DNA of 64,000 nucleotides from Fulvia fulva (taxonomy: Eukaryota; Ascomycota; Dothideomycetes; Mycosphaerellales; Mycosphaerellaceae): the NCBI RefSeq assembly GCF_020509005.1, contig NC_063021.1, positions 3,410,001 to 3,474,000 of the forward strand, in the 5' to 3' direction. The translations under genes were made by a program, and so were the position numbers. A model generated the notes under the pieces. That model was not told the origin of the DNA, did no database searches, and saw only the letters and a list, made by a program, of their open reading frames with translations. The first letter of the stretch is position 1. Every line of letters begins with the position of its first letter. Positions 41,442-52,107 of the stretch are shown here, piece by piece.

Positions 41442-42573
41442 GGAAGCACGAACGACGGAACTTGAGAGACTTTGCTCTGTAGAACGAGTTCGCGCGGATA
41501 GGGCAGCTCACTGTATGAACTTATTCACGTCTCGGGCGCATAGCTCTTGATTCTCCTTCTGCGCCTGCAATGAGTGCTATGATTCAATCGTTGCACCGCT
41601 CGGCTTCGTGCTTGCGGTGAACAAGGCGAAGTCCCAAGCGGCACGAACCCGAAACACCCGCCTAGAATGCCTGGCTGTCCCTGCATGTGCGGAGAAGATC
41701 ACGAGAGCAGCAGGCGCGTCAGGTACGTATCCATATTAGCAGTGGAAACGAATCAATGCCATCGGCTCGGTGCGTATCGAAGTCTTGCTGAGCTTCATTC
41801 ATCTCGCCGGCAGGATTGGGCGGACCGAGCTTCTTCCATGTGATATCTCGTGAGGAAGCAGGGTACAAAGTTAAGGAGGTGTGGCTCTTATCATGGCGTG
41901 CTCAGTCGGTATGGCGAAGGATCGCGTGCTCGGTACGGCGAGTGTGCGTGTCACAGGCCATTGACGTCAAGCGGTGCAAGCAATGCTGCGGATCGGGCCT
42001 TTGTGGGTGGAGGTCAGTTGGTGTCGCGACAAAGAAGTCGTGTTTCGTGTGAGAGGCTGTCTCGGCCCAAGCTCTGGCCTAGACCTATCCTGGCCTTTGT
42101 CTCCACTACCCCGCGACAACGGCGCGCGCCAGCCATGCACGATGGCCGTGGAGGAGCACCTTCTTGTGCTGTGTACAACGATACCACAGACATCTGCTGC
42201 CCTCCTACAATCATCAAACCTGAGCGAAGCCCTGAGAGCTGTATCCCGCAGCAAAAGACGTCTCGAAGGGAAAGAGCATCGCAGCTGTCATCCGATCACG
42301 ACATCACCTCCCTCCTTGGTGACGACATTGTTTCCCTTCCAATCCGACCGCGTGGCATACATCGACCGGCGTCCGCAACGACCACTGTCCTTCCGGCGAC
42401 TTCGTACGAGGTGCTGTCCACCGCCGGCACGAGCAGCATCACCGCGAGGGCCTCCCATAAGGGCTGCTGTCGGCTCGGCGCCAGCTCCAGTCCTCCCTTC
42501 GACTGTTCTTCGGGACATCAGGGACACCACATACACCGCCCACCCCTGACGAGATAAGACGACAACGGCCGCA
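41442..42573. other. Intergenic, upstream of the Ser-rich gene
   Basis: Large overlapping frames on both strands (41850-42728) look like chance open frames in a GC-balanced promoter/5' UTR; no motif found. A 5' UTR of the gene starting at 42574 probably occupies the last few hundred bases. Confidence 0.4.
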
Positions 42574-43501
42574 ATGTCGAACGACGAGAACAACAACCGA
42601 CCTGCCTCGCCTCCACAACACCAACGCCGCTCCTCCTTCGCTGGCGAGACCTTTGCAAACCTGTTTGGCGGCCACCGTGGCAGCGTGTCGCGATCGGCCA
42701 GCACAAGAGATCCGAACACGAGCAACAATGGTGACTCTCAGCAGCACCCTACCAATTCATACCCAGGCCCGATCACGAGCGCAGCTGCTCAAGCACAACG
42801 CCGACGGCTGTCTCTCACAACACTAGGTCTTTCTGGCTCTCCCAACTCGACCTCACCCTTCGGCTCGTACAACAGCCGCCGAGATAGCTACGGCACTGCC
42901 GGCAGTGACAGCATCGACGAGTCAGCAATTGAGGACGAGCCAGCTGGGCCCAATCCAACTCCTCAGACACCCTTTGCTCGACGGATGAGCTTTGGTGCAA
43001 AGGCACTGCAGAGCGTGCGAACCAGCGGTGGAACCACTCCGCCTGGCAATGGACAGAACGGTGGGCAAAACCCTACTTCTGCATCTTCAAATGGCACACT
43101 GCAAGCCAAAAACAACGGGACGATCTCTTCCCGAGGTGTCAAGGGTCGAGGTTTGTCTTCGCTGCGAATGACTTCGCTTTCCCTTTGTCGTCATATCGCC
43201 GATCTTCCCGCATACTTGACTCTATGCTGACTGTGGTATTTGTACAGGTTCATCTGAAGGCTTCGACTGGTCTGAGAACTTCCGCACTCGTGCTCAACGT
43301 GGCTCCATAGGGGGAGGTATGGGCAGCTTCAGCGGCGGTTCTGTCGGTGGCCAAGCCGGATCTCCACGTGCAGCACATGGCCGATCAGCCAGTGTCGCTG
43401 TCATGGAACCACCAGCCCGCGAAATGCCCAAGCCTAAGGAGCAGGTACGACCGGACCACTTCCAGGAGCGTATCTTGAAGGGCGACTTCTACATGGACTG
43501 A
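42574..43501 (+). CDS. Conserved fungal Ser/Asn-rich protein
   Basis: Two exons, 42574-43150 and 43248-43501, joined by a 97-nt intron (GTTTGT donor, TGTACAG acceptor); the splice gives GVKGRGSSEGFDWSENFRTR. Product 276 residues. The first part is Ser/Asn/Pro-rich with likely phosphosites of the RR-x-S type (HQRRSSFAGE, QRRRLSLTTLG, ARRMSFGAKALQSV), and the second has GFDWSENFRTRAQRGSIGGG and ends RPDHFQERILKGDFYMD. Proteins ending in a HFQERILKGDF(Y/M)MD motif are common in Pezizomycotina. No enzymatic domain; basophilic kinase targets are plausible. Function unknown to me. Confidence 0.85.
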
Positions 43502-45151
43502 GTCGCCCTGTCGACACCGCACTTGTTTGGATGATACGAATACCGAGAACGACGCTATCTCTTACTTGGCTTGGCCGGAGTACGGATCGTGTGTAAGGAA
43601 CACTGCGACAATGCAAAGAGATGGAGCTTTGAGTCTCAAATCGGGAAATGGCAGACAAGAAATGTTACGAAATTACGAACAGACGATGGAACAAGCGACG
43701 GAATTGAGTGTTTACAAATCACACTCGCTAAGCGTTCTGAAGGGATGTATGAGAGAGCATGGAGCTTGGTGGAGTGATGGAGTGCTGGAGCAGGCAAGTG
43801 ACTTGGGACCACTCGGGAAGTGTGTACGATACCAAATTGCCAATTGCTGTGAGAGCTGATATGCTGAGAAAGTCTCAATGAAATGAATTGATGGCAGCTA
43901 GACTGCCGATGTAGTTCATGCTACCGAAGTCTCAAAGAGTCCTCCCGATGTAGTTCATGCTACCGAAGTCTCAAAGAGTCCTCAGCTCCCTAACGTGAAC
44001 ACGTGGTCCTTTACCCGGTGCATCCATACTAGCAGCCCAAGCGTACGACATGTGCCGTGCTCTGGTTCGCTAGCTCAGCCTTGAACGATCATTAATACCG
44101 GCGAGGAAACGTATGCACACCAATGTCTGGCGTTTACTCACATCCCCGGACCAAGTCATCTGGACATGCGAAATAGCAAGCACAAGCAAAACAATCGCCA
44201 CAGGTCGAACGACTTCAGAGCAGAACTTCTCGCCACTCATGACCAATGGCATGAAGCCGTGGAGACTGTAGCCCTGTTCACCTGCGCCACTGAGGCACAG
44301 GGTTATGTCGTTCGACCTGTGATAACTGTCGAGGTGGGTACGAAGTTGTTGGTCTATCAATGTTGGGTTCGAGAGGTGAGTTGCGAAAAGGACCGTCATC
44401 GTCGCTGGCGTGAACACTGGCAGAACAATTGTTCCGGATAACTTCGCCAAGAGCTCGCATGGTAGCACCTTCGTGTGACGTGACATGGATGGTATGTACG
44501 AGCTGGATACGAACATCTTGACACTTCGGCGGTTGGCAAGTTGTCGTGTCATTTAACTCCGGTTGTTTGCGTGAGCGGGTGATTTGTGGATGGTATGTCA
44601 GGATCAAGGCGAGTTGGGGAATGGAAGCTGATGTTTGAATCAAGAATGAAGGAAAAGACAACATGCCAAAGAAATAGAAATAGGGGTGGTCGATCGCCAA
44701 TAGGCTGGCACTTCGTCTCTCTGACTGCTGGGACATATCTAGCAAGGAGTGAGCCAGAAGTGTTCTGGGCTGATTGTCTTGACTTCCAACAAACATTAAT
44801 GGCGATAAAACTGACGCCCTGCTATGCCGCCACAAGGGAGGCCACAATATGGCGATAAACTCACTGACACGACCTTGACTCGATGACAGGCCGCCCATCC
44901 GCTGCTTGACTCATCCTAATACTGATGAACACAAGCTACGGAGACTGCCAACTTATAGTTGTAGCCAGACCGTTGAGCCAAGGAGGATCATCGAAGGCAG
45001 TTGGACCAGATGGCCTTATGTAGCTTGTTTGTGACTGATAATTCGAACGTGAGCATGGTGGAAGCTGGGATCCAAAGGATGTGACAGTGGAGTCATGAAC
45101 GTGACCTCTCATCATCAGTATCATACTGCCAATCACTACCCTCACATCAAT
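43502..45151. other. Intergenic with a 39-bp tandem repeat
   Basis: Between convergent genes. Frames of 110-206 codons at 43527-44898 overlap on both strands and none looks like a conserved protein. A 39-bp direct duplication is at 43907-43984. Confidence 0.4.
43907..43984. repeat. 39-bp tandem duplication
   Basis: Two adjacent 39-bp copies (43907-43945 and 43946-43984) differ only at the last base. Each begins CGATGTAGTTCATGCTACCG. Confidence 0.95.
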
Positions 45152-46900
45152 CTACCGATTCCACTCCCTCGGATCCGGCCCCATGCCATACTCCCCCTCA
45201 GCCCCCCTCTTCTCCTTAACAGCCTGCACACTATTCCTCCCCCACCCGGCCTTCTCCATAATACTCGAAAACGTCGTCATCGCCGTATTCCTCCACTGAC
45301 TGTCCCGATTCCCCTGCACGCCCATACCCGGCGGCATCAGACTATTCATCTGACTCTCCGGCACAGGCGGTGGCGGAGGATAGTTGCTCGGTGTGCAAGG
45401 GCTCTGTAGCGTCTTGCCGATGTTGGCGGTGTTGCTGTTGCGGCCGGGACGAGTGGGAGTGTATTCGTTGGGCTGCTCTTCGATGGGAGTGGAGTCGTCG
45501 CTGTCGGAGGTTTCCCATGTCTTGCCGGAGGCGGGCACGATGATGCCGTGGTGGGATTTGTGGGCGTCTTGGGGGCAGTGGACGGCGGTGGGGAGGGTGC
45601 TGGGGGATGTGGTGTGGGTTTGGATTCCGGGGGTGTCCATAATTACGGTCATGGTCTCTGTGCTGCCTGTGCGGCTTGTGTCGGGTCGACTTTGAGTGCC
45701 TTGATGTGTCGGCGGGCTTCGTGAGGTGGCGTTAGGAATGTTTGCGCGAAGGTTCTTCTGGCTGCGTTGTTTCTTCAGACCACGCACTGGCTCGATCTGG
45801 AATGTTGTGATGCTGCCACGCTTGAGATGTGCTGGGAGAGGCGGCTGAGTTGGTACTGGAGTTGTCGCCTGGTTGACAAAGGGCGAGTGTGAAAACGACC
45901 ATCCTTTCGTGAGCGGCGACTTCTGCACCTGAGCAGCTGGCGTGGTAGGGTTCTTGGCAGGAGAGTGCACATGCATTGTGTATCCTTGAAGACCTCCATT
46001 GGGTCCATCCCGTGGAGGCGAGGACTTCAAAAAGTCTGTTCGATGTCCCATTGCCACATCTGCCATTGGCTCAGAGATGGATCTTCCATGCACTGTTGGG
46101 CGACGAGAAACAGCAGCTGGACTGAGGTCCGTCAAGGTGTAGCGACCTGAAGAATATCTCTTCTCATCCACGTACGATGCAGCCTTCTTCTTCCTGCGCA
46201 TGCAGCAGAACACAAGTAGCCCAACGACCAGTGCTCCGAGTAATAAGCCTGGTACGAAGCCCGCTGCGAACGATTTGCCGGAAAATGAGTTGTCGTCCTC
46301 TGCATCTTTCAGGGCTACTGGCGTGATTGTCGTGCCAGCTGTGGACGAAGCTTGGGATGCTGACGTGGAAGTGACCGTGCTTGTTGTGAGGGTAGAAGCT
46401 GTAGTCGGCAGAAGCGAAGTGGAACTTGAGGCTGCTTCCGCCTTTGTTACGGCGATACATGTTCCACTCTGGCAGTTGTAGCCCATCGGGCAACAGTTTT
46501 CTCCGCATGTTTCAAGTTTCGAGACAGGATCGGCGTGAAGCTGACTTGCGGCGTGTGTAGTCGCATTTTGGAAGTCTTGATTGCAATCCACGGGCGCGAT
46601 CGCCTGGCAGTCCTGGCCAGCAGGACAGCACAAAGCGGCAGTGATGGTCGAGGTTGTATTAAGTAGAAGGCACTGTGTGATTGCTGAGCAGCAAAAGTCG
46701 GAAGGGAAGTCGTCGCCACATGGGTTGAGATGCTGATTTCCGCCACATGTCGCGTCTTGTCTCTTGATGACGAAAGGTGCAAAGTCCTCGGGCACCCAGT
46801 GTGCTGTGTCCCTTTGCAATTCTTCCGGGAGCCACAATGATCGCACTTGTGGAAGGTGCAGAAATCCAAGAAGCGCAGAGAAAACGATGGATTGCTGCAT
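45152..46900 (-). CDS. Single-pass membrane protein with Cys-rich ectodomain (582 aa)
   Basis: A single exon. A signal peptide (MQQSIVFSALLGFLHLPQVR) is followed by a Cys-rich ectodomain (residues about 51-148) with CGGNQHLNPCGDDFPSDFCC, ALCCPAGQDCQ and ENCCPMGYNCQSGTC. A Ser/Thr-rich mucin-like stretch (150-195, probably O-glycosylated) leads to one transmembrane helix at about 211-233 (FAAGFVPGLLLGALVVGLLV) with a FCCMRRKKK stop-transfer. The cytosolic tail (about 345 residues) is Pro/Ser-rich and disordered. The layout resembles fungal wall-stress-sensor-like and other cell-surface proteins, but it has no WSC domain that I can identify. Function is inferred from topology only. Confidence 0.8.
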   Translation of the reverse strand: MQQSIVFSALLGFLHLPQVRSLWLPEELQRDTAHWVPEDFAPFVIKRQDATCGGNQHLNPCGDDFPSDFCCSAITQCLLLNTTSTITAALCCPAGQDCQAIAPVDCNQDFQNATTHAASQLHADPVSKLETCGENCCPMGYNCQSGTCIAVTKAEAASSSTSLLPTTASTLTTSTVTSTSASQASSTAGTTITPVALKDAEDDNSFSGKSFAAGFVPGLLLGALVVGLLVFCCMRRKKKAASYVDEKRYSSGRYTLTDLSPAAVSRRPTVHGRSISEPMADVAMGHRTDFLKSSPPRDGPNGGLQGYTMHVHSPAKNPTTPAAQVQKSPLTKGWSFSHSPFVNQATTPVPTQPPLPAHLKRGSITTFQIEPVRGLKKQRSQKNLRANIPNATSRSPPTHQGTQSRPDTSRTGSTETMTVIMDTPGIQTHTTSPSTLPTAVHCPQDAHKSHHGIIVPASGKTWETSDSDDSTPIEEQPNEYTPTRPGRNSNTANIGKTLQSPCTPSNYPPPPPVPESQMNSLMPPGMGVQGNRDSQWRNTAMTTFSSIMEKAGWGRNSVQAVKEKRGAEGEYGMGPDPREWNR

Positions 46901-47480
46901 AGTGAAAGCGCTTGCGCTGATAGTGATGCGCGGGTATCTTGAATGCTGAAAAATGATTATGAAAAGGCCGTCCAGCGGTCGCCGTAGGTGTTAGGAAAGA
47001 CAACAGAGGAGATGAGATACACAGACACGCCCAAGGAGAGGAACAAAAGAGAACGAACAATGTTGTGCGCGAGACAGAGTCTTACCGGGTCGTCGACGTG
47101 TAGTAGAGTGGAGTGACATTGTCGAGGACGCGCTGCAATTCACATGCACGACTGGGTCTGGCAGTGTGCACGGTTGCCTTCGAATGGTCATGATGGTGAC
47201 ACCAGCGTTAGGCTCTGCGTATTGTCTGGTGGTGAGGAGAATGCTGCAGCAAGAGAGATGAAACGTGTTGGCGCCCGGTTTGATACAGCGTGAAGTCGGA
47301 AGAATGGTTGGTCAAGAAGGCGCGATGGGAGCTGGGACTTGGCGAGTGCCAAGGTGATATTTCTTAGCGCTGACTCCGGCCTCAGCCAATCGGTGAAGCC
47401 ATGGCATCTCCGCCATCTCGAAGTATCATGGCATTGATGATGAGCACGCGAGAGTATCGTGTTCTCACACGCACACAACC
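46901..47480. promoter_or_regulatory. Divergent promoter (membrane protein / mitochondrial ribosomal protein)
   Basis: 580 bases between two start codons. No specific site recognised. Confidence 0.4.
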
Positions 47481-48472
47481 ATGATCACAAGAAGGATATC
47501 ACGGCCCCTGGGGTCACTGGCCTCATCGCAATGGGTGTGCCCATCATGCGTAAAGTCACCGCACACCCCCAGAACGTCCACCACTAACACCACTCCCAGA
47601 GAACAACCCCCATAATACGACAAACCCAACAAAAGCGCTCCCTCCACCGCGTCCCCGTGATCCCCTACCACACAACCTTCATGCAAACCGGCGTGCCCAA
47701 CCTCTTCTCCATAGAAGGCTACCAAATCGCCTGGGAACAATACCAAACCTATCTCGTCCAAAAGATCAACGAACTCACAGCCGGCGAACCCATCGAAAAC
47801 ACCCCCGTCAAAGACATAGCAATCCAATACGCCCGCGACCCCATGAACGCCTCCCTCTTCAACCACGCCTCCGCCGCCCACAACAACCAGCACTTCTTCT
47901 CCACCCTCGCGCCCTCACCCCTCACACTCAACGACTGCCCCCAACTGCAAGAGTCCCTTGTCAAGACCTTCGGCTCAATCGCTACCCTCCGCATGACCAT
48001 GCTCGACACCGCCGCCGCCATGTTCGGCCCCGGCTTCGTCTGGCTCGTCTGGGCACGGGGCGTAGACGGCACCCGTGGCATCAACGGCCGCAGCGGCTCT
48101 TGGCGCATCCTCACAACCTACCTCGCCGGCACGCCCTACCCCGAAGCAGGCTACCGCGCCCAGGGCCTCGACATGGCGACCAACAATCAGTCGTCCTACA
48201 ACGCGTACCTGCAGTCCATGCCGGTGAATTCTGCTGGTTCGTTCGGGGCTTTCAGCCAGAGCGGGAAAGAGCAGGCGAGAATACCGCCGGGTGGAACGAG
48301 TGTGATGCCGGTGTTGAGCGTGAGTACGTGGGAGCATACGTATATGTACGATTTTGGGATTACGGGGAAGAGAAAGTTTTTGGATCAATGGTGGAATGCG
48401 GTGGATTGGGGTGTAGTGGAGCAGAATGCGCCGACAGAGTCGAAGCAGGTGGTGGCTTTCGGCAAGGCCTGA
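47481..48472 (+). CDS. Mitochondrial small ribosomal subunit protein mS42/mS43, Fe/Mn-SOD fold
   Basis: Two exons, 47481-47549 and 47600-48472. The 50-nt intron has a GTAAAG donor, a CACTAAC branch site and a CCCAG acceptor. Product 313 residues. Exon 1 and the beginning of exon 2 (MITRRISRPLGSLASS, QTQQKRSLHRVPVIPY) form a basic mitochondrial targeting sequence. The rest has the Fe/Mn superoxide dismutase outline: FNHASAAHNNQHFFSTLAP, FGSIATLR, FGPGFVWLVW, VLSVSTWEHTYMYDFG and FLDQWWNAVDW. In true SODs the last-but-one motif is D-x-WEHAY, where Asp binds the metal; here that position is Ser. The family forms two subunits of the mitoribosome (yeast Rsm26 and Mrp1); which one cannot be told. 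Confidence 0.88.
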
Positions 48473-50624
48473 GAGCGCATGATGTGAGCATTCAGACGCG
48501 GGCAGACACTACGATGGGATAGAGCATTTCTGGGGTCGTCATCGAAAAGAGGGAGGGTGGTCATGGCTCTTTGCCAAGAAGAGATTTGCTGGGCAAGGCG
48601 ATTGTTCAAGGCGGCACGCCCACGAAGCACAAAGTACACATTCGAGCAGATGAAAGAAGATCAAATTGCTGGTAAAGAGACTGCGATCGGTGGCGATGTA
48701 TGATACTGTCCAAAATGTAGCATACAAGTCTACACCAGCAAACTCTGCTGGTTCTCGAAGCCGCTTTCCACAAGCGGGCCTGCGGCGTAGAGTGAGAATC
48801 ACATCGTTGGGCGTGGGATCAAATGCAGCCGATCCGGGATACTCGAAAGCCATGGCGAATCCTGATGACTGGCCGCCCTCGTAGCCCCAATACTGCTGAT
48901 AACACGTGGGAGTGGCATTGGCGAGTCATCCCGTTCGCAGTGTCTACCTACATGCCCATGGTCGACATGTTTACGCGGTATGTGAACACACGATCCTGGG
49001 TTGGTAGCCTAGGGCTCTGCGTGTAAGGATGCTGCGAGGACTTCGCAGTTCACGACGTGATCCGCAGAGCAGGAATTTCTTCCAAAGCGCAGCCCATAGT
49101 CTGACACCCCTGTGCGTCATCTTGAAGATGTGGGAGGATGTAATGTTGCACAGAGCCAGGCACGCCAGGTACAGCTCTACATTCGCTCGAGTCGCACGCA
49201 AGCGTAGGGCAAGGGAAGTCGGTCAAGTCGGCGAGGTCGGTGAAGGTCTCGCTAGTAGAACTTCTGGAGCCGCATCTAAGTGTAACGTCGGGCACCTTGC
49301 TCGTAAAGACTGTCGCACGATTGCCTTGCAGCCGAGTCCGCACCAGCAAGCCGAATGGTCGCTGAAGGCAGGCTTCTGACCTCCTGTACCTGCCAGACCA
49401 TAGCGGGTGGAGGCCTTGCAGTGCCGTGGGTTACACCCGGAACATCAGATCCATTCTCACGATGGTGTAGCGCAGCTACCGCGGCATACTGGAAGTGGAC
49501 CTCCTCTGCAATATCTCTGGTGGTGCAAGCAGGATCACAGCCGCCCAGGCCCGTTCCTCCGCTGCAGTTGAGAGACCCGCAAATGCTTCGCTGGCGCCAA
49601 TAATCAGCGGCTAAATTCGTTATGGAGATGGCTCGAGATGTCGTGTGACTCTCTGAGATCAGTCATTGGCGCATGTCTGCAAGATCAATGGTACTGCGAC
49701 CCCATAACGTCGACAGTAGGCCAGCTCCCTGTCAGATAGACGCGCTCTCGTGCCCTTGTCGTCTTCGCGGTTAGCAAAGCGTGGGATTGGGTTCCTGTCG
49801 CAGGTACCCCGTCACCCCGTGTGCTACCACACCGAGAAAAGTTCAAGGACGATGCGGATGTGACGTGCATCGTGGCGTTCAGCGAACTGCTGCGAGTGCC
49901 CGGTATATCCCTGCCGACGTGAGCAGTTGCGTCTGTTCACTATCAACCAGGAGCCTGGGATTGCCAAGCACGCATTGATGAGCACCAGCATCTGACTCGT
50001 TGCACGTTCAATATTTGTGGTTAGCCAAACCCGGGCCGTCCCATGGAAGTGAGTGATGCTTGCTAGTGCGAGGTCTTTGGCATCAATGAGGCCTCTCAGG
50101 CCTTGCATAACAGTGGATTGTTGCTCGTCTTGAGGATCATTGCAGCAAGACATGTCCCATGGCTCCCAAGCCGTCTGCCCCGATGCATTTGTATAATGGC
50201 CATCGAACAGCTGGGCTCCTCAACATGGCAATGTCTCTACCAAGTCGAGGTCGGGCAGCACTCACCGCAAATTGTCGCCGCAGGTTCGTGGAATGCAGTA
50301 CCACTCTAGTTGTGCCTGTCAAGACTCTGATCGCTATACAGGCTCGTGCTGAGGGCCTCCGTAGGGATTTGAGAGGCCAGGTCTCGGTTCTCTGTAGCAC
50401 AGTACCTGCGACACAACCGCCCATGTCGGCCGCCAACGTCATGCGGATGATGGCGGCGGTGAGTATAAGAAGTCGTAGGTCAGGCCTTTCGGGCTGGTTC
50501 CCCATCACAGTAGAGAGTAACAATGCCGAGCAAACTCCAGAGTAAGTTCTTCTGAAGCAAACCATACCCGTGATGGTACTGACGAGGCTTAGCCCAGCAT
50601 CCCTTCGAGTGCTTCAACGCAGGG
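48473..50624. other. Long intergenic region
   Basis: About 2.1 kb. Frames of up to 142 codons (for example minus 50137-50565, plus 50159-50545) overlap and show no motif. The 3' part may hold upstream exons of the Cys-rich gene starting at 50625, but I could not identify them. Confidence 0.4.
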
Positions 50625-51509
50625 TTGCCACTGCCGGCTAACGCAACATCACCACGTGTACTAGCGACAGCATCTTACGATGAAGTGCAGCAACGAGGCG
50701 AAAGTGTCCTGCTCAGCAAGCTGGCCAGATTCCACCGACACGGGATAGCCGCTGGTCTTCGCTTTACGCGCCGTCAGGCTGGAGATCTATCGCAACCACA
50801 GGGCCGACTGTTGTCAGACATAACGGCTATACCCGGATTCGACAGGCTCCGCGGCTACACATGCTGCAATCTCCGTGAGGGTGGCGAATGGCGGTCAGCT
50901 CCTGTCAGTTTCTTGAAGGAAGCGACTGTACAACATGGCTCCGATGCACAGGCCTTGGATGTGACGCACAGCAAGGAAGAATGTCCGGTAACCCTGGAGG
51001 GTGCTGCAGCGGAACCTCTTCAAGAGCATCTGTACTTGATGCTTCACGGCTGGGGACAACCAGCACTGGTCCTTGCCGCGATTCCTCGGGCATATAGGCT
51101 GCAACATTCGTGCCAGAGCTCCCCCGATGGTGCTTCGTCAGAGCAGAGTTCGCCCGCCGAGGATGTAATGAGATGTATTCTTTGCGAACAGGACTTCGAC
51201 AGTGTTGGAGTAGCAGCGAACTCGACTTGCCTATTCCATCCCGGTGAGTGTCTTTCCCACCCTGCATCAATTGCATGTACTGATCTTGCGACAGGGAACA
51301 GACACGTTCCAAAGAATTATGAGAGTGATTCGGACTCGTCGGAGTCATCGTACGACGAATTGCAGCATGTCGATGGAGCAACCTGGACCTGCTGCGGCCG
51401 GCTGAGCGACTTTTCGGGCTGTGCAGCAGAGATTGAGCACATCCTCGTGCATCGGAGCGATCTAGTGAGCTTGACTGTGAAGAAGCCGTGGCGTCGCTTG
51501 TGGCAATGA
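50625..51509 (+). CDS. Hypothetical protein with CHORD-like Cys/His cluster
   Basis: The frame starts at the first ATG, 50625; the true start could be further upstream. The N-terminal part has no recognisable feature. The C-terminal part has a zinc-ligand pattern: MRCILCEQDFDS, then STCLFHPG, then an acidic Ser-rich insert, then ATWTCCGRLSDFSGC and an H at ILVHRSD. The order C-x2-C...C-x2-HPG...W-x-CCG...GC...H resembles CHORD-type zinc-binding modules. A 51-nt intron (51244-51294, GTGAGT...ACAG) appears to interrupt it; its length is a multiple of three and it has no stop, so either form stays open. Splicing joins HP to GNRHVPKNYES and restores HPG. A scaffold or chaperone-partner role is only inference. 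Confidence 0.6.
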   Translation: MPLPANATSPRVLATASYDEVQQRGESVLLSKLARFHRHGIAAGLRFTRRQAGDLSQPQGRLLSDITAIPGFDRLRGYTCCNLREGGEWRSAPVSFLKEATVQHGSDAQALDVTHSKEECPVTLEGAAAEPLQEHLYLMLHGWGQPALVLAAIPRAYRLQHSCQSSPDGASSEQSSPAEDVMRCILCEQDFDSVGVAANSTCLFHPGECLSHPASIACTDLATGNRHVPKNYESDSDSSESSYDELQHVDGATWTCCGRLSDFSGCAAEIEHILVHRSDLVSLTVKKPWRRLWQ

Positions 51510-52107
51510 TCTCGGATGCCAAATGTCAAGGGGGAAGTCATTCATCATAGTTCGCTGGCGTCTTCGGGTGTGGCGGGTTTGGCGTTCTTTTAGAGGTGAG
51601 GGTTAGGAAGCCGCAAGGCATAGCCATGCATTGTCATGTTATCAAACGTTTCACACTTTGAGGTCGCTCATGTCGTTTGCTGGTGTTCATCGTGGAGTAA
51701 GCTCTGTTTAGGCAGACAAAGTCAAGGTGATGTTCAAACAAGGGTTCTCACAGAAAGGAAGCCACATAAAGCGGGTGCTCCCGTCCCTAGGCAAGAGCAA
51801 GTCATGCGACTGCATGGAGCAAGAGCTAGCGGTCTCCGATATGATAACACAAGATCGCAGTGGATCATCTAGCATTGAGCACGCCGCGAATAGCTGGACC
51901 GCCGTCTCACCTGGACATAGGTGGAATGCTTAGAGAGCGTCAGATGACAACGGCAACCGACATGTGAATGAGGGTTCTCCTTCAATCTATCGTGTATTCA
52001 TGGATACTGCTGATCGCACCTGGGCAGACAGCTGCTGTGGTATCTATTCCTCTTTACACTTTTGACATCCGCACTCTAGTCCAGCTCGAGCTGTCATCGG
52101 CAGATCT
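51510..52107. other. Intergenic 3' flanks
   Basis: Between convergent genes; no supported gene. Confidence 0.45.

Noticed and set aside
23460..42573. Repeat-induced point mutation as the cause of decay
   Set aside because: The decayed copies are not AT-rich and the damage is mainly small indels, not C-to-T substitution; one TGA (36868) is the only likely C-to-T stop.
44278..44898. Minus-strand frame of 206 codons between the Ser-rich and membrane-protein genes
   Set aside because: No motif; other frames of similar size overlap it.
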